A DNA stretch of 46,627 bases, taken from contig DATLFP010000210.1 of NCBI GenBank assembly GCA_035540955.1, positions 1-46,627 on the forward strand. Direction: 5' to 3'. Source of the stretch: DATLFP01 sp035540955. GTDB lineage: Bacteria; Actinomycetota; Acidimicrobiia; Acidimicrobiales; CADCSY01. Each line of letters starts with the position of its first letter. Positions within the stretch are counted from its first letter, which is position 1. The position numbers and the translations under genes were made by a program. The notes under the pieces are model-generated. The model saw only the letters and a list, made by a program, of their open reading frames with translations. It was not told the DNA's origin and did no database searches. Positions 7,351 to 15,429 of this stretch are shown in pieces.

Positions 7351-8730
7351 CTACTCCACTCGCGTGGTGCCCTCGAACTCGGTGTGGATGTCGCCGATGT
7401 CGGTGTAGGTCTTCGACTCGGCGCTCCACTGGATGACCTGGAACGACTCGATCGGGAAGCCGTCGGCGTCGCCGTTGGTGCTGATGCTGATGCCGTCACG
7501 GAACAGGTCCGGATGGAAGTCGAGGCTGCGGGCGGCGTTGATGATGGACGCCCGGCTGACCTCACCGCTCTCCGCCAGCGCGTCGATGAGCACCTGCACG
7601 GTGGCCACGGCGGTGTTCCAGCCGGCCGCCGCGGTGGCGAAGTCGCCGTCGGCCGCGAAGCCCTGGCTGAGCATGAACTCGCGGTACTCGACGACCTGCG
7701 GCAGCTCGGCGTTCTTCGGGTCGGCGACGTCGATGCCGCTGGTGATCGTGAACAGGCCGTCGGCCGAGGCACCAGCGATGCCGAGGATCAGCGGGCTGGC
7801 GCACGTCGAGGTGATGTAGAGCCGCGGCTCCCACCCGGCGTTGGCCGCCTTGGCGTTGGCCAGCTCGTTGGTGAACGTCGGGCACTGGGCCCCGAGCGGG
7901 ACGGCCAGGATCACGTCGGGCCGGGTGGCGGCGATCTCGGTGATCTGCGCCGTGGGCGGGTTGGAGTCGGCCGCCTCGATGCGCTGGATCGTCGTGATCT
8001 CCAGGCCCGCCTCCTCGGCGGCTGCCTCCATCGTCTCGACGTAGTAGTCACCGAACTCGCTGGACACCGCGTGGATGGCCACGGTGGCGCCGTCCGGGAA
8101 CTGCTGCTTGATGTCCTCCACATAGACGAGCGTCTCGGTGTTGTACGGCGGGAGGCCGCCCATGGTCCACGGGAAGTTCTCGACGTCGCCGAAGGCCGGC
8201 GCGCCGGTCAGCGCGAACAGCTGCGGGTAGCACTCGTCGTTCAGCAGATCCCGCACCGCCAGGTTGTTCGGGGTGCCGATCATGCCGCTGAAGAGGTGGA
8301 CGCCGGTCTCGTCGAGCAGCTTCTCGACCGCCGGCGTGGTCAGCGTGGCGTTGTACTGGTCGTCCTCGATGACCAGCTCGAGGGTGTGGCCGTCCACGAG
8401 GTTGTTCTCGTTCGCATACTCGATGTACGCCTGCATGCCGGCGGCCACGGGCGCGAACGCGACTGCGGCGACGCCGCCAGAGAGCGGCATCGTGGCGCCG
8501 ATCGTGATGGTGCCCTCGATCGGGTCCTCGACGTCGTCGGGGCAGACGCTCGTGTCGACCGCCCACTCACCGGACGGCTCGTCGCCGTCGTCGCCATCAT
8601 CACCGCCGTCGTCCGCAGTGGTGGGTGAGGGCGCACCGCTGTCGTCGTCATCGTCGCCGCCGCAGGCCGCGGCGACGAGCGTGAACGACATCAGCAACGC
8701 AAGGATTCGAAGCCACTTCTTCTGGAACAT
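7351..8730 (-). CDS. Branched-chain amino acid-type ABC transporter substrate-binding lipoprotein
   Basis: 459 residues. Lipoprotein signal MFQKKWLRILALLMSFTLVA then AACGGDDDDD, with Cys23 and an acidic tether after it. The body has the two-lobed periplasmic-binding-protein type I pattern of LivJ-like proteins: TITIGATMPLSGGVAAVAFA near the start, HLFSGMIGTPNNLAVRDL, then ATVAIHAVSSEFGDYYVET and RPDVILAVPLGAQCP. It would capture a ligand outside the membrane for the LivHMGF complex encoded just upstream in the same operon. Branched-chain amino acids, amides, urea or other small ligands are all carried by this family, so the substrate is open. It is the last gene of the operon, 23 bp after livM. 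Confidence 0.92.
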   Translation of the reverse strand: MFQKKWLRILALLMSFTLVAAACGGDDDDDSGAPSPTTADDGGDDGDDGDEPSGEWAVDTSVCPDDVEDPIEGTITIGATMPLSGGVAAVAFAPVAAGMQAYIEYANENNLVDGHTLELVIEDDQYNATLTTPAVEKLLDETGVHLFSGMIGTPNNLAVRDLLNDECYPQLFALTGAPAFGDVENFPWTMGGLPPYNTETLVYVEDIKQQFPDGATVAIHAVSSEFGDYYVETMEAAAEEAGLEITTIQRIEAADSNPPTAQITEIAATRPDVILAVPLGAQCPTFTNELANAKAANAGWEPRLYITSTCASPLILGIAGASADGLFTITSGIDVADPKNAELPQVVEYREFMLSQGFAADGDFATAAAGWNTAVATVQVLIDALAESGEVSRASIINAARSLDFHPDLFRDGISISTNGDADGFPIESFQVIQWSAESKTYTDIGDIHTEFEGTTRVE

Positions 8731-8753
8731 GTTCTCTGCTTTCTGTCTGGGAG

Positions 8754-9905
8754 CTAGTTGAGCGCGACGTTGGCGTCGTCCGCCGGAAGATCATCGGGTG
8801 GCAGGTCGGGGTCGCCGACCTCGACCGGTACCGCTACAGGGAGCCGAGGGATGACGATGAGCACCTTTCTCGCGAGCCGCTTCGCGAGGCCGACCAGGCC
8901 GAGCGGCGCAACGAACATCAGAAGGATCAGCAGCGATGCGAAGACGATCGTTGCGAGGTTGGGACGACCGGTCAAGAAGTCCTGCACGAACTCCGGAAGG
9001 TACGACTTGTCGGGAAGCGCCCGAGTGAACTCGTCGAAGCGGTAGTACGCGAACGCGCCGACGATCGGCCCGAGCAGGCTGGCGGCGCCGCCGATCACCA
9101 TGATCACGAGGAACACGATCGACCCCAGGATGGTGAACATCTGGGTCTCCGGGTTGGCCTGGGTCTGGCGGAGGGCGAAGACGCTCCCGGCGACGCCGCA
9201 GAGCCCGGCGGAGATCCCGAACACGACGGTCTTGGTGACGGCCACGTTGATGCCCATCACCGCCGCGGCGGTCGCGTTGTCGCGCACGGCCACCATCGAC
9301 CGCCCCACCCGGCTCTTCACCAGGTTGCGCACGATCACGTACCCGATGGCGAGCATGGCGAGCGCCACCCAGTAGAGCCACTCGCTGCGGCCCGCCCGGC
9401 CGTCGGGGAGGCCCGTCCAGCTGGGCTGCTCGTAGCGGAGTCCGGTGATGCCCCGCGAGCCACCCGTGAGCCAGTCGAACTTGCGGACGAGGGCCGGGAA
9501 GATCTGTGCAAGCGCCAGCGTGACCAGCACCAGGTAGAGGCCCTTCAGGCGCAGCGCGGGGATGCCCACGAGCACGCCCACACCGAAGCAGACGACCGCG
9601 GACGCGAGGAACGTCCAGCCCGGCGACCACCCGTGGTCGGTGATCAGGATCGCGGTGGTGTAGGCGCCGACGCCGAAGAACGCCGAGTGCCCGATGGAGA
9701 TCTGGCCGGTGAAGCCGATCAGGAGGTTCAGGGAGAGCGCGGCGAGGGCGAGGATGCAGATGTCGGTGAGCTCCCCGTACTCGTTGGGCCGGCGATCCTG
9801 GAAGATCGGCAGCAGCAGGAACCAGCCGACCGCCAGCACGCCCACCGCCCGGAGCACCCAGTGCGGGGGGGTTCGGGCGCCGATGCGCACCGGCAACCGC
9901 CCCAC
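8754..9905 (-). CDS. livM: Branched-chain amino acid ABC transporter permease (LivM-type)
   Basis: 383 residues from GTG 9905, whose first base is the last base of the livH stop (TAGTG). Multiple hydrophobic helices carry the LivM hallmark LNLLIGFTGQISIGHSAFFG, then GVGAYTTAIL. The coupling-helix region (SRVGRSMVAVRDNATAAAV, then MGINVAVTK) interacts with the ATPases in this family. The C-terminal 40 residues are Pro/Asp-rich and probably cytoplasmic. Together with LivH it forms the membrane channel. Product length is slightly above the usual 320-350 because of that tail. Confidence 0.93.
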   Translation of the reverse strand: MGRLPVRIGARTPPHWVLRAVGVLAVGWFLLLPIFQDRRPNEYGELTDICILALAALSLNLLIGFTGQISIGHSAFFGVGAYTTAILITDHGWSPGWTFLASAVVCFGVGVLVGIPALRLKGLYLVLVTLALAQIFPALVRKFDWLTGGSRGITGLRYEQPSWTGLPDGRAGRSEWLYWVALAMLAIGYVIVRNLVKSRVGRSMVAVRDNATAAAVMGINVAVTKTVVFGISAGLCGVAGSVFALRQTQANPETQMFTILGSIVFLVIMVIGGAASLLGPIVGAFAYYRFDEFTRALPDKSYLPEFVQDFLTGRPNLATIVFASLLILLMFVAPLGLVGLAKRLARKVLIVIPRLPVAVPVEVGDPDLPPDDLPADDANVALN

Positions 9906-10801
9906 TACACGCGCTCCACGCGCTGGGAGCCGAACAGGCCGGAAGGCCGGACGAGCAGGACGATCATGATGATCAGCAGGCTCGAGCTGAACCGCAGCTC
10001 CTGTCCGATGAGGTCGGGGAAGTAGCCGGCGGCCATGTTCTCGATGGCGCCGAGGGCCAAGCCGCTGAGCACGGCCCCCCCGAGGCTGTCGAACCCGCCG
10101 AGGGTGGCAGCGGCGGCCGCCGAGAAGAAGATCGTGAACATCATGGCGGCGTCGACGTTGGTGTTGACCGAGGCGACCATCGCGCCGCCGACGGCGCCGA
10201 CGAACGCCGCCAGGCCCCAGGAGACCATCAGGACCTGTCCGGTCTTGATGCCGACGAGCGGCGCCGACTCGGGGTTGCTCGCCACCGCCCGCATCGACAG
10301 CCCCAGCTTCGTGCGCTGGAAGAGCAGGAACAGCAGCGCCGCCAGGACGAGCATGACGACGAGGATGCCGATCCGCTCGTAGCGCCATGTCGCCCCGCCG
10401 ATGCGCACGAAGTCACCGGCGTCGTTGGGGAAGAGGCTCTTGAACGGTTGCGGGTTGGTCACGCGCCAGGCGAACGGTGCGAGCGCGTTGAGGCCCAGGA
10501 ACAGCCCGATGGCGGCGACCACGACCGCGAACGGCGATCGCAGGCCGATCGGGCGGATGATGAACCGCTCGATCAGCGCCCCCAGCACGAAGGCGGTGAC
10601 GGCGGCGGCGATGACCGCCAGCCAGATCGGCATGGACCGGCCGTACCACCAGGCGAAGAAGGCCGAGACCATGGCCATCTCGCCCTGCGCGAAGTTGAGG
10701 TGCCCGCTCCCCCGGTAGACGATCACGAGGCTCAGCGCGAGCAGCGAGTAGATCGCCCCGTTCGAGAGCCCGTTGAAGAAGTACTGGAGGAATCGAGCCA
10801 C
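9905..10801 (-). CDS. livH: Branched-chain amino acid ABC transporter permease (LivH-type)
   Basis: 298 residues from GTG 10801, preceded by AGGAG at a good distance. The typical LivH start FLQYFFNGLSNGAIYSLLAL is followed by YRGSGHLNFAQGEMAMVSAF, and by the coupling segment TKLGLSMRAVASNPESAPLV. Eight or so hydrophobic segments fill the protein, and its length is normal for the family. The frame continues open upstream, but that part overlaps livF and is not coding. It is the first permease of the operon, 11 bp after livF and 1-bp overlapped with livM. Confidence 0.94.
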   Translation of the reverse strand: MARFLQYFFNGLSNGAIYSLLALSLVIVYRGSGHLNFAQGEMAMVSAFFAWWYGRSMPIWLAVIAAAVTAFVLGALIERFIIRPIGLRSPFAVVVAAIGLFLGLNALAPFAWRVTNPQPFKSLFPNDAGDFVRIGGATWRYERIGILVVMLVLAALLFLLFQRTKLGLSMRAVASNPESAPLVGIKTGQVLMVSWGLAAFVGAVGGAMVASVNTNVDAAMMFTIFFSAAAAATLGGFDSLGGAVLSGLALGAIENMAAGYFPDLIGQELRFSSSLLIIMIVLLVRPSGLFGSQRVERV

Positions 10802-10812
10802 GCGGTCTCCTG

Positions 10813-11519
<707 letters not shown>

Positions 11520-11523
<4 letters not shown>

Positions 11524-12299
11524 CCGCTCCCCAAGTACGCCTGCAGCACCGCGGGGTCGTTCTGCACCTCGACGGGGGTGCCCTCGGCGAGCTTGCGCCC
11601 GAAGTCCATGACGACGACCTTGTCGGAGATCCCCATCACCATGGCCATGTGGTGCTCCACGAGGAGGACGGTGAGGCCGAACTCGTCGCGGATCCCACGG
11701 ATCGTCTCGCCGAGCTCGTCGACCTCTTGATGGGTCAATCCGGACGCCGGCTCGTCGAGCAGCAGGAACTTCGGGCTGGCGGCCAGCGCTCGGGCGATCT
11801 CGAGCCGCTTGAGCGTGCCGAACGGGAGGCCGGCGGCCGGGTGGAACGCGAGCTCGGCCAGCCCGAGGTGGGCCAGCAGCTCGAAGGCGCGCCGGCGCGT
11901 CGACTGCTCCTCGCCCCAGGGGTTCAGGCGCAGCACCGCGCGCACGAAGCCGACCGACCCCTGGCTGTGGGCGCCGACCATGACGTTCTCGAGCAGGGAC
12001 ATCGAGGGGAAGAGGGCCAGGTTCTGGAACGTGCGGGCGACGCCGATGTGGGCGATGCCGTGGGCCGGCTTCTTGAGCAGGTCGATGCCGTCGAACCGCA
12101 CCGATCCCGAGCTGGGCTGGTAGATGCGGCTGACGACGTTGAACAGGCTCGTCTTGCCGGCGCCGTTGGGCCCGATCAGCCCGCAGACCTGCCCCTCCTC
12201 GATGGTGAAGGACAACCCGTCGAGCGCCACGACGCCTCCGAAGTGCAAGGTCACGTCGTTGACGTCGAGCAGCGTCCGACCCCCCTGCTCAGACCCCAC
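11520..12299 (-). CDS. livG: Branched-chain amino acid ABC transporter ATPase (LivG-type)
   Basis: 259 residues from GTG 12299. The LivG pattern is clear: VTLHFGGVVALDGLSFTIEE, Walker A GPNGAGKTSLFNVVS, IGVARTFQNLALFPSMSLLE, Walker B KFLLLDEPASGLTHQEVDEL, and the H-loop LLVEHHMAMVMGISDKVVVM. The signature motif is altered to LPFGTLKRLEIARALA, which is common in LivG. It is the first gene of the five-gene liv operon. A TAGGGT 9 nt upstream of the GTG suggests a nearly leaderless mRNA. Confidence 0.94.
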
Positions 12300-12308
12300 A
12301 GGCCCGGG

Positions 12309-12314
12309 ACCCTA
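12309..12314 (-). promoter_or_regulatory. Possible -10 element for the liv operon
   Basis: TAGGGT on the minus strand ends 9 nt before the livG GTG, matching the TANNNT pattern of actinobacterial -10 elements and a leaderless start. No convincing -35 is seen. Confidence 0.3.
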
Positions 12315-12328
12315 GCGACTCCCGGACC

Positions 12329-12348
12329 CCCGCGGAGATCGCCGCGGG
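12329..12348. terminator. Stem-loop after mreB
   Basis: CCCGCGG (12329-12335) and CCGCGGG (12342-12348) form a perfect 7-bp stem with a 6-nt loop, downstream of mreB and upstream of livG. There is no T tract. It may separate the two transcription units. Confidence 0.35.
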
Positions 12349-12359
12349 CGGGCGGTCAG

Positions 12360-12458
12360 GGGTCGTCAGGCCCGGGCGCCCATGAACATCGCGACATCGT
12401 TCCGGGCGCCCGTCCCGCCGACCCTGTGGGTCGTCAGGCCCGGGCGCCCATGAACATC
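12360..12458. repeat. 31-bp direct repeat copying the 3' end of mreB
   Basis: Positions 12360-12390 and 12428-12458 are identical over 31 bp, at an offset of 68 bp. The second copy is the end of mreB and includes its TGA. The first copy is a detached repeat in the downstream spacer that still encodes MFMGARA-stop in one frame. Confidence 0.85.
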
Positions 12459-13438
12459 ACCTTCAGCGAGTCGTAGGCCTCGATGCACCGGCCGGCGCCG
12501 AGGACCACGCACTCGAGCGGGGCGTCGACCACGTGCACGGGGATGCCCGTCTCGTGTGAGAGCCGGTGTGAGAGGCCGCTCAGCAGACCGCCGCCGCCCA
12601 CGAGGTGGATGCCCTGGTGGATGAGGTCCTGGGCCAGCTCCGGCGGGGCCTGGCCCAGGCAGGAGATCACCGACTCGCAGATCGAGGTGATGTCGTCGTC
12701 GATCGCGAGGCGCACCTCCTCGGGCGAGAGGATCACCGTCTTGGGCAACCCCGTCATCAGGTCGCGGCCCCGGACCTCCGCCTTCACCTCGTCGCGCGTC
12801 GGCCACGCCGAGCCGATGGCGACCTTGATGTCCTCGGCCGTGCGCTCACCGATGGCGATGCCGTACTCGCGCTTCACGTACGCCTGGATCGAGGCGTCGA
12901 TGTCGAAGCCGCCGGTGCGGATGGCCCGCAGCGCCACCACGCCGCCCAGCGAGATCACCGCCGTCTCCGACGTGCCACCACCGACGTCGACCACCATGTT
13001 GCCCAGCGGCTCGTTGATGGGCAGCCCGGCGCCGATGGCCGCCGCCAGCGGCTGCTCGATGAGCTGTGCGTCGGCGGCACCCGCGCGCCGGGCCGCCTCG
13101 GTCACCGCCCGCCGCTCGACCTCGGTGATGGCCGACGGCACGCAGATGACGACGCGCGGCCGGTTGAGCTTGCTGATCCCGGCCCGGGCGAGGAGCAGCC
13201 TGATCATCCGCTGCGTGACGTCGAAGTCGGTGATCGCGCCCTTGCGCAGCGGACGCACGGCCTGGATGTAGCCCGGCGTCCGGCCGATCATCTGCCACGC
13301 CTCGTGGCCCATCGCCAGCACCTCGCCGGTGTTCACGTTGAGGGCGATGACCGACGGCTCGTTGAGCACGATGCCGCGACCGCGCGCGTACACGAGCGTG
13401 TTGGCGGTGCCGAGATCGATCGCGAGATCGCGGGCCAT
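12434..13438 (-). CDS. mreB: Rod shape-determining actin homologue MreB
   Basis: 334 residues, full length for MreB. Actin-fold motifs are present: phosphate 1 DLAIDLGTANTLVYARG at residues 4-20, LLLARAGISKLNRPRVVICV, phosphate 2 NMVVDVGGGTSETAVISLGG, and the adenosine motif HLVGGGGLLSGL. MreB polymerises under the membrane and guides wall synthesis. mreC, mreD and rodA are not adjacent, which is unusual. Instead it follows moaE and a 58-residue membrane protein with a 3-bp gap, so it may be co-transcribed with them. Its 3' end is partly duplicated downstream. The ATG is the only sensible start. Confidence 0.96.
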   Translation of the reverse strand: MARDLAIDLGTANTLVYARGRGIVLNEPSVIALNVNTGEVLAMGHEAWQMIGRTPGYIQAVRPLRKGAITDFDVTQRMIRLLLARAGISKLNRPRVVICVPSAITEVERRAVTEAARRAGAADAQLIEQPLAAAIGAGLPINEPLGNMVVDVGGGTSETAVISLGGVVALRAIRTGGFDIDASIQAYVKREYGIAIGERTAEDIKVAIGSAWPTRDEVKAEVRGRDLMTGLPKTVILSPEEVRLAIDDDITSICESVISCLGQAPPELAQDLIHQGIHLVGGGGLLSGLSHRLSHETGIPVHVVDAPLECVVLGAGRCIEAYDSLKVMFMGARA

Positions 13439-13441
13439 GGC

Positions 13442-13618
13442 CTACCGCGGCCCGTGATCGTCGTCGTGAGGATCGGGAGAGAGCGCGCGCATCTCGCGCT
13501 GGAACTCCTCCACGCCGCTGTCGAGCGAGCTGCCGTCGCGGTTGCGGACCCACAGGACGACGAGACCGACCACGGTGATGGCGACGACGAGGAGGAGGAA
13601 CGCGAGGCCGCCGGTCAC
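13442..13618 (-). CDS. 58-residue single-span membrane protein
   Basis: Starts at GTG 13618, which overlaps the moaE stop (GTGA), and stops 3 bp before the mreB ATG. One hydrophobic helix at the N-terminus (LAFLLLVVAITVVGLVVLWV) is followed by a charged cytoplasmic tail rich in Asp, Glu, Arg and His. No family is recognised. The tight placement between moaE and mreB, and the clean helix-plus-tail design, support it as a real gene. Confidence 0.7.
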   Translation of the reverse strand: MTGGLAFLLLVVAITVVGLVVLWVRNRDGSSLDSGVEEFQREMRALSPDPHDDDHGPR

Positions 13619-14091
13619 GACGACTCGACCTCCTGGAGATCGGTGGCGGCGAGTCCCCAGTCGGCGCCGCCGGCCCACCGCTCCTTCTTCCAGATCGGGA
13701 CCGCGCTCTTGAGCGTGTCGATGCACCATCGGGCCGCCTCGAACGCCTCGCCACGATGGGGGGCCGAGGCGACCACCACGACGGCGACATCGGTCACGGC
13801 CAACGGCCCGACGCGGTGCAGCAGGGCGATCCGGCCGAGCGCCGGCCACCGGGACCGGGCTGCGCCCGCGATCTCCAGCAGCTTCGGTTCCACCTGCTCC
13901 GCGTACGCCTCGTACTCGAGGAGCGTCACGCCCTCGCGACCCTCGGCATGGTCGCGAACCGTGCCGGTGAACAGGACGACCGCGCCGCAATCAGGACGTA
14001 CCGCCCAGTCGTGGGCGGCGGCGGTGGGCAGCGGTGACGCGGACAGACCCACCCACGTGTCACTTCCGGCCGGGCTCGAGGGGACCTGCAT
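13615..14091 (-). CDS. moaE: Molybdopterin synthase catalytic subunit MoaE
   Basis: 158 residues. MoaE pattern: GAVVLFTGTVRDHAEGREGV, LEYEAYAEQVEPKLLEIAG, IALLHRVGPLAVTDVAVVVV then ASAPHRGEAFEAARWCID, and the active-site lysine region LKSAVPIWKKERW. In the family this subunit inserts sulphur carried by MoaD-thiocarboxylate into precursor Z to make molybdopterin. MoaD and the other moa genes are not in the window. The start ATG 14091 is 18 bp from the divergent GTG at 14110. Confidence 0.94.
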   Translation of the reverse strand: MQVPSSPAGSDTWVGLSASPLPTAAAHDWAVRPDCGAVVLFTGTVRDHAEGREGVTLLEYEAYAEQVEPKLLEIAGAARSRWPALGRIALLHRVGPLAVTDVAVVVVASAPHRGEAFEAARWCIDTLKSAVPIWKKERWAGGADWGLAATDLQEVESS

Positions 14092-14109
14092 CGTGGCCCA
14101 ACGGTAGTT

Positions 14110-14367
14110 GTGGAACGGCCCAACCCACCCCCGCGGACACTCGCGCCAGCACCGGCCCTACTGTCGGTCGCCGTGGGGGTCGGGGAGCACGACGACGACG
14201 CCGACGGCGGCGACGACCCGTTCCGCGATCCGCTCCCGCCTGACGATCGCCTGTGGCGGCACCCCTCGGAGCTCGAGGCGGCCGCGGCCCAGCCCGCTCC
14301 CCCACCCGGCACCCGACGCCTCCGCGTCGGCCGCCTGCTCTCCGCGCTGTTCCCCCGCCACCGCTAG
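14110..14367 (+). CDS. Small protein with PDDRLWRHPSE motif, resembling a serine-protease leader
   Basis: 85 residues from GTG 14110, or 64 from GTG 14173. The core DPFRDPLPPDDRLWRHPSEL resembles the cytoplasmic leader that precedes the membrane helix of many actinobacterial trypsin-like/HtrA proteases (pattern recalled, not searched). Here the protein ends soon after (GRLLSALFPRHR), with no membrane helix and no protease domain. It could be a stand-alone adaptor, or a remnant whose catalytic part was lost. It is convergent with the following SDR gene. Confidence 0.5.
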   Translation: MERPNPPPRTLAPAPALLSVAVGVGEHDDDADGGDDPFRDPLPPDDRLWRHPSELEAAAAQPAPPPGTRRLRVGRLLSALFPRHR

Positions 14368-14386
14368 CTCGCTCGCCGCGCCTCGG

Positions 14387-15412
14387 TCAGGTGGGCGCGC
14401 GCCGCCGCCGAACCCACCGGACGAGGATCACCACCCCGGCCGCCGCCAGCGCGGCGCCGGCCACCGAGGCGCCCAACGCCAGCTCCTGCTTGCGTCGAGG
14501 GCTGAGGCGCGACCACGGCATCCCCTCGGTGGTGTCGACCACCGTGACATCGTTGGCGTGCACGGGCGCCCACCCGGTGGCCCGAAGCCGGTCGGTGGCC
14601 ACCACCCACGGGTGCACGGTGTAGGGCGCGGCCGCCGACGGCCGGCGACCGAGCCGAGCGAGCAGGGCCCGGACGCGATCGGGCACCGGGACGCGCGGTG
14701 GGGCGCCGGCGAGCGCCCTCGCCTCGCCGGCGGTGATCCACCCGTCGGCGGCCACGTTGAACACGCCGTCGAGCCGGCGGCGCACGACGTGCACGACGGC
14801 CGTCGCGAGGTCGTCGAGGTGCACGAACTGCACCGGCACGTCGGGGTCGCCGATCGCCACCGCGGCTCGCACGCCGAGCGCGTCGGAGAGGAAGCCGTGC
14901 TGCTCACGATCCATCGGGACGGCGGGACGCAGGATCGTGAGCGCCGCCGCCGGATGCTCGTCGGCCCACTCCCCCGCCAGCCGCTCCAGCTCGGCCTTCT
15001 GCACCGCGAACCCGAAGCCGGCGTTCGGGCGGACGGGGGCGTCCTCGGTGAGCGGCACCGGGTTGTTCGCCCACGCGCCGTAGACGGCGGCGCTCGACAG
15101 CAGGACGACGTGGTCGATCCCGGCGCCGCCGGCGGCGTCGAGCAGCCGACGCGTCCGCTCGCTGTTGATGAGGGCCAGCTCGGCGTCGTCGGTCAGCGGC
15201 CCCACCGCGAACGCGAGGTGCACCAGGGTGTCGACATCCTCCAGCACCCGCTTCAGGTCGGACGCGTCCGGATCGACCACCACGACGCGGGCCACGAGGG
15301 GCCCGAGCTCGGCCACCACGCGGCGGCCGATCGTGCCCTCGGCGCCCGTGACGGCGACGACCAGCGAGCCGGCACGGGCGGAGCGGTCGTCGGGGTGGCG
15401 TTCGTCAGGCAC
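14387..15412 (-). CDS. NAD-dependent epimerase/dehydratase-like SDR with C-terminal membrane anchor
   Basis: 341 residues from GTG 15412. The Rossmann motif is VVAVTGAEGTIGRRVVAEL. The extended-SDR features are DTLVHLAFAVGP, VVLLSSAAVYGAW (catalytic Ser/Thr region) and VQFVHLDDLATAVVHVV. The expected YxxxK reads FAVQK (GFGFAVQKAELE), so the catalytic Tyr appears replaced by Phe. Unusually, the C-terminus carries a hydrophobic helix (LGASVAGAALAAAGVVILVR) followed by RRRR, probably a membrane anchor. The substrate is unknown; this may be a binding or redox-sensing variant rather than an epimerase. It is divergent from the zincin-like gene with only 17 bp between the starts. Confidence 0.8.
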   Translation of the reverse strand: MPDERHPDDRSARAGSLVVAVTGAEGTIGRRVVAELGPLVARVVVVDPDASDLKRVLEDVDTLVHLAFAVGPLTDDAELALINSERTRRLLDAAGGAGIDHVVLLSSAAVYGAWANNPVPLTEDAPVRPNAGFGFAVQKAELERLAGEWADEHPAAALTILRPAVPMDREQHGFLSDALGVRAAVAIGDPDVPVQFVHLDDLATAVVHVVRRRLDGVFNVAADGWITAGEARALAGAPPRVPVPDRVRALLARLGRRPSAAAPYTVHPWVVATDRLRATGWAPVHANDVTVVDTTEGMPWSRLSPRRKQELALGASVAGAALAAAGVVILVRWVRRRRAPT

Positions 15413-15429
15413 GTGCCTACCATGCCCAA

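Noticed and set aside
12366..12806. 146-codon minus-strand frame ending in the duplicated mreB tail
   Set aside because: Most of it is an out-of-frame shadow of mreB; only the last residues come from the repeat. Treated as a duplication, not a gene.
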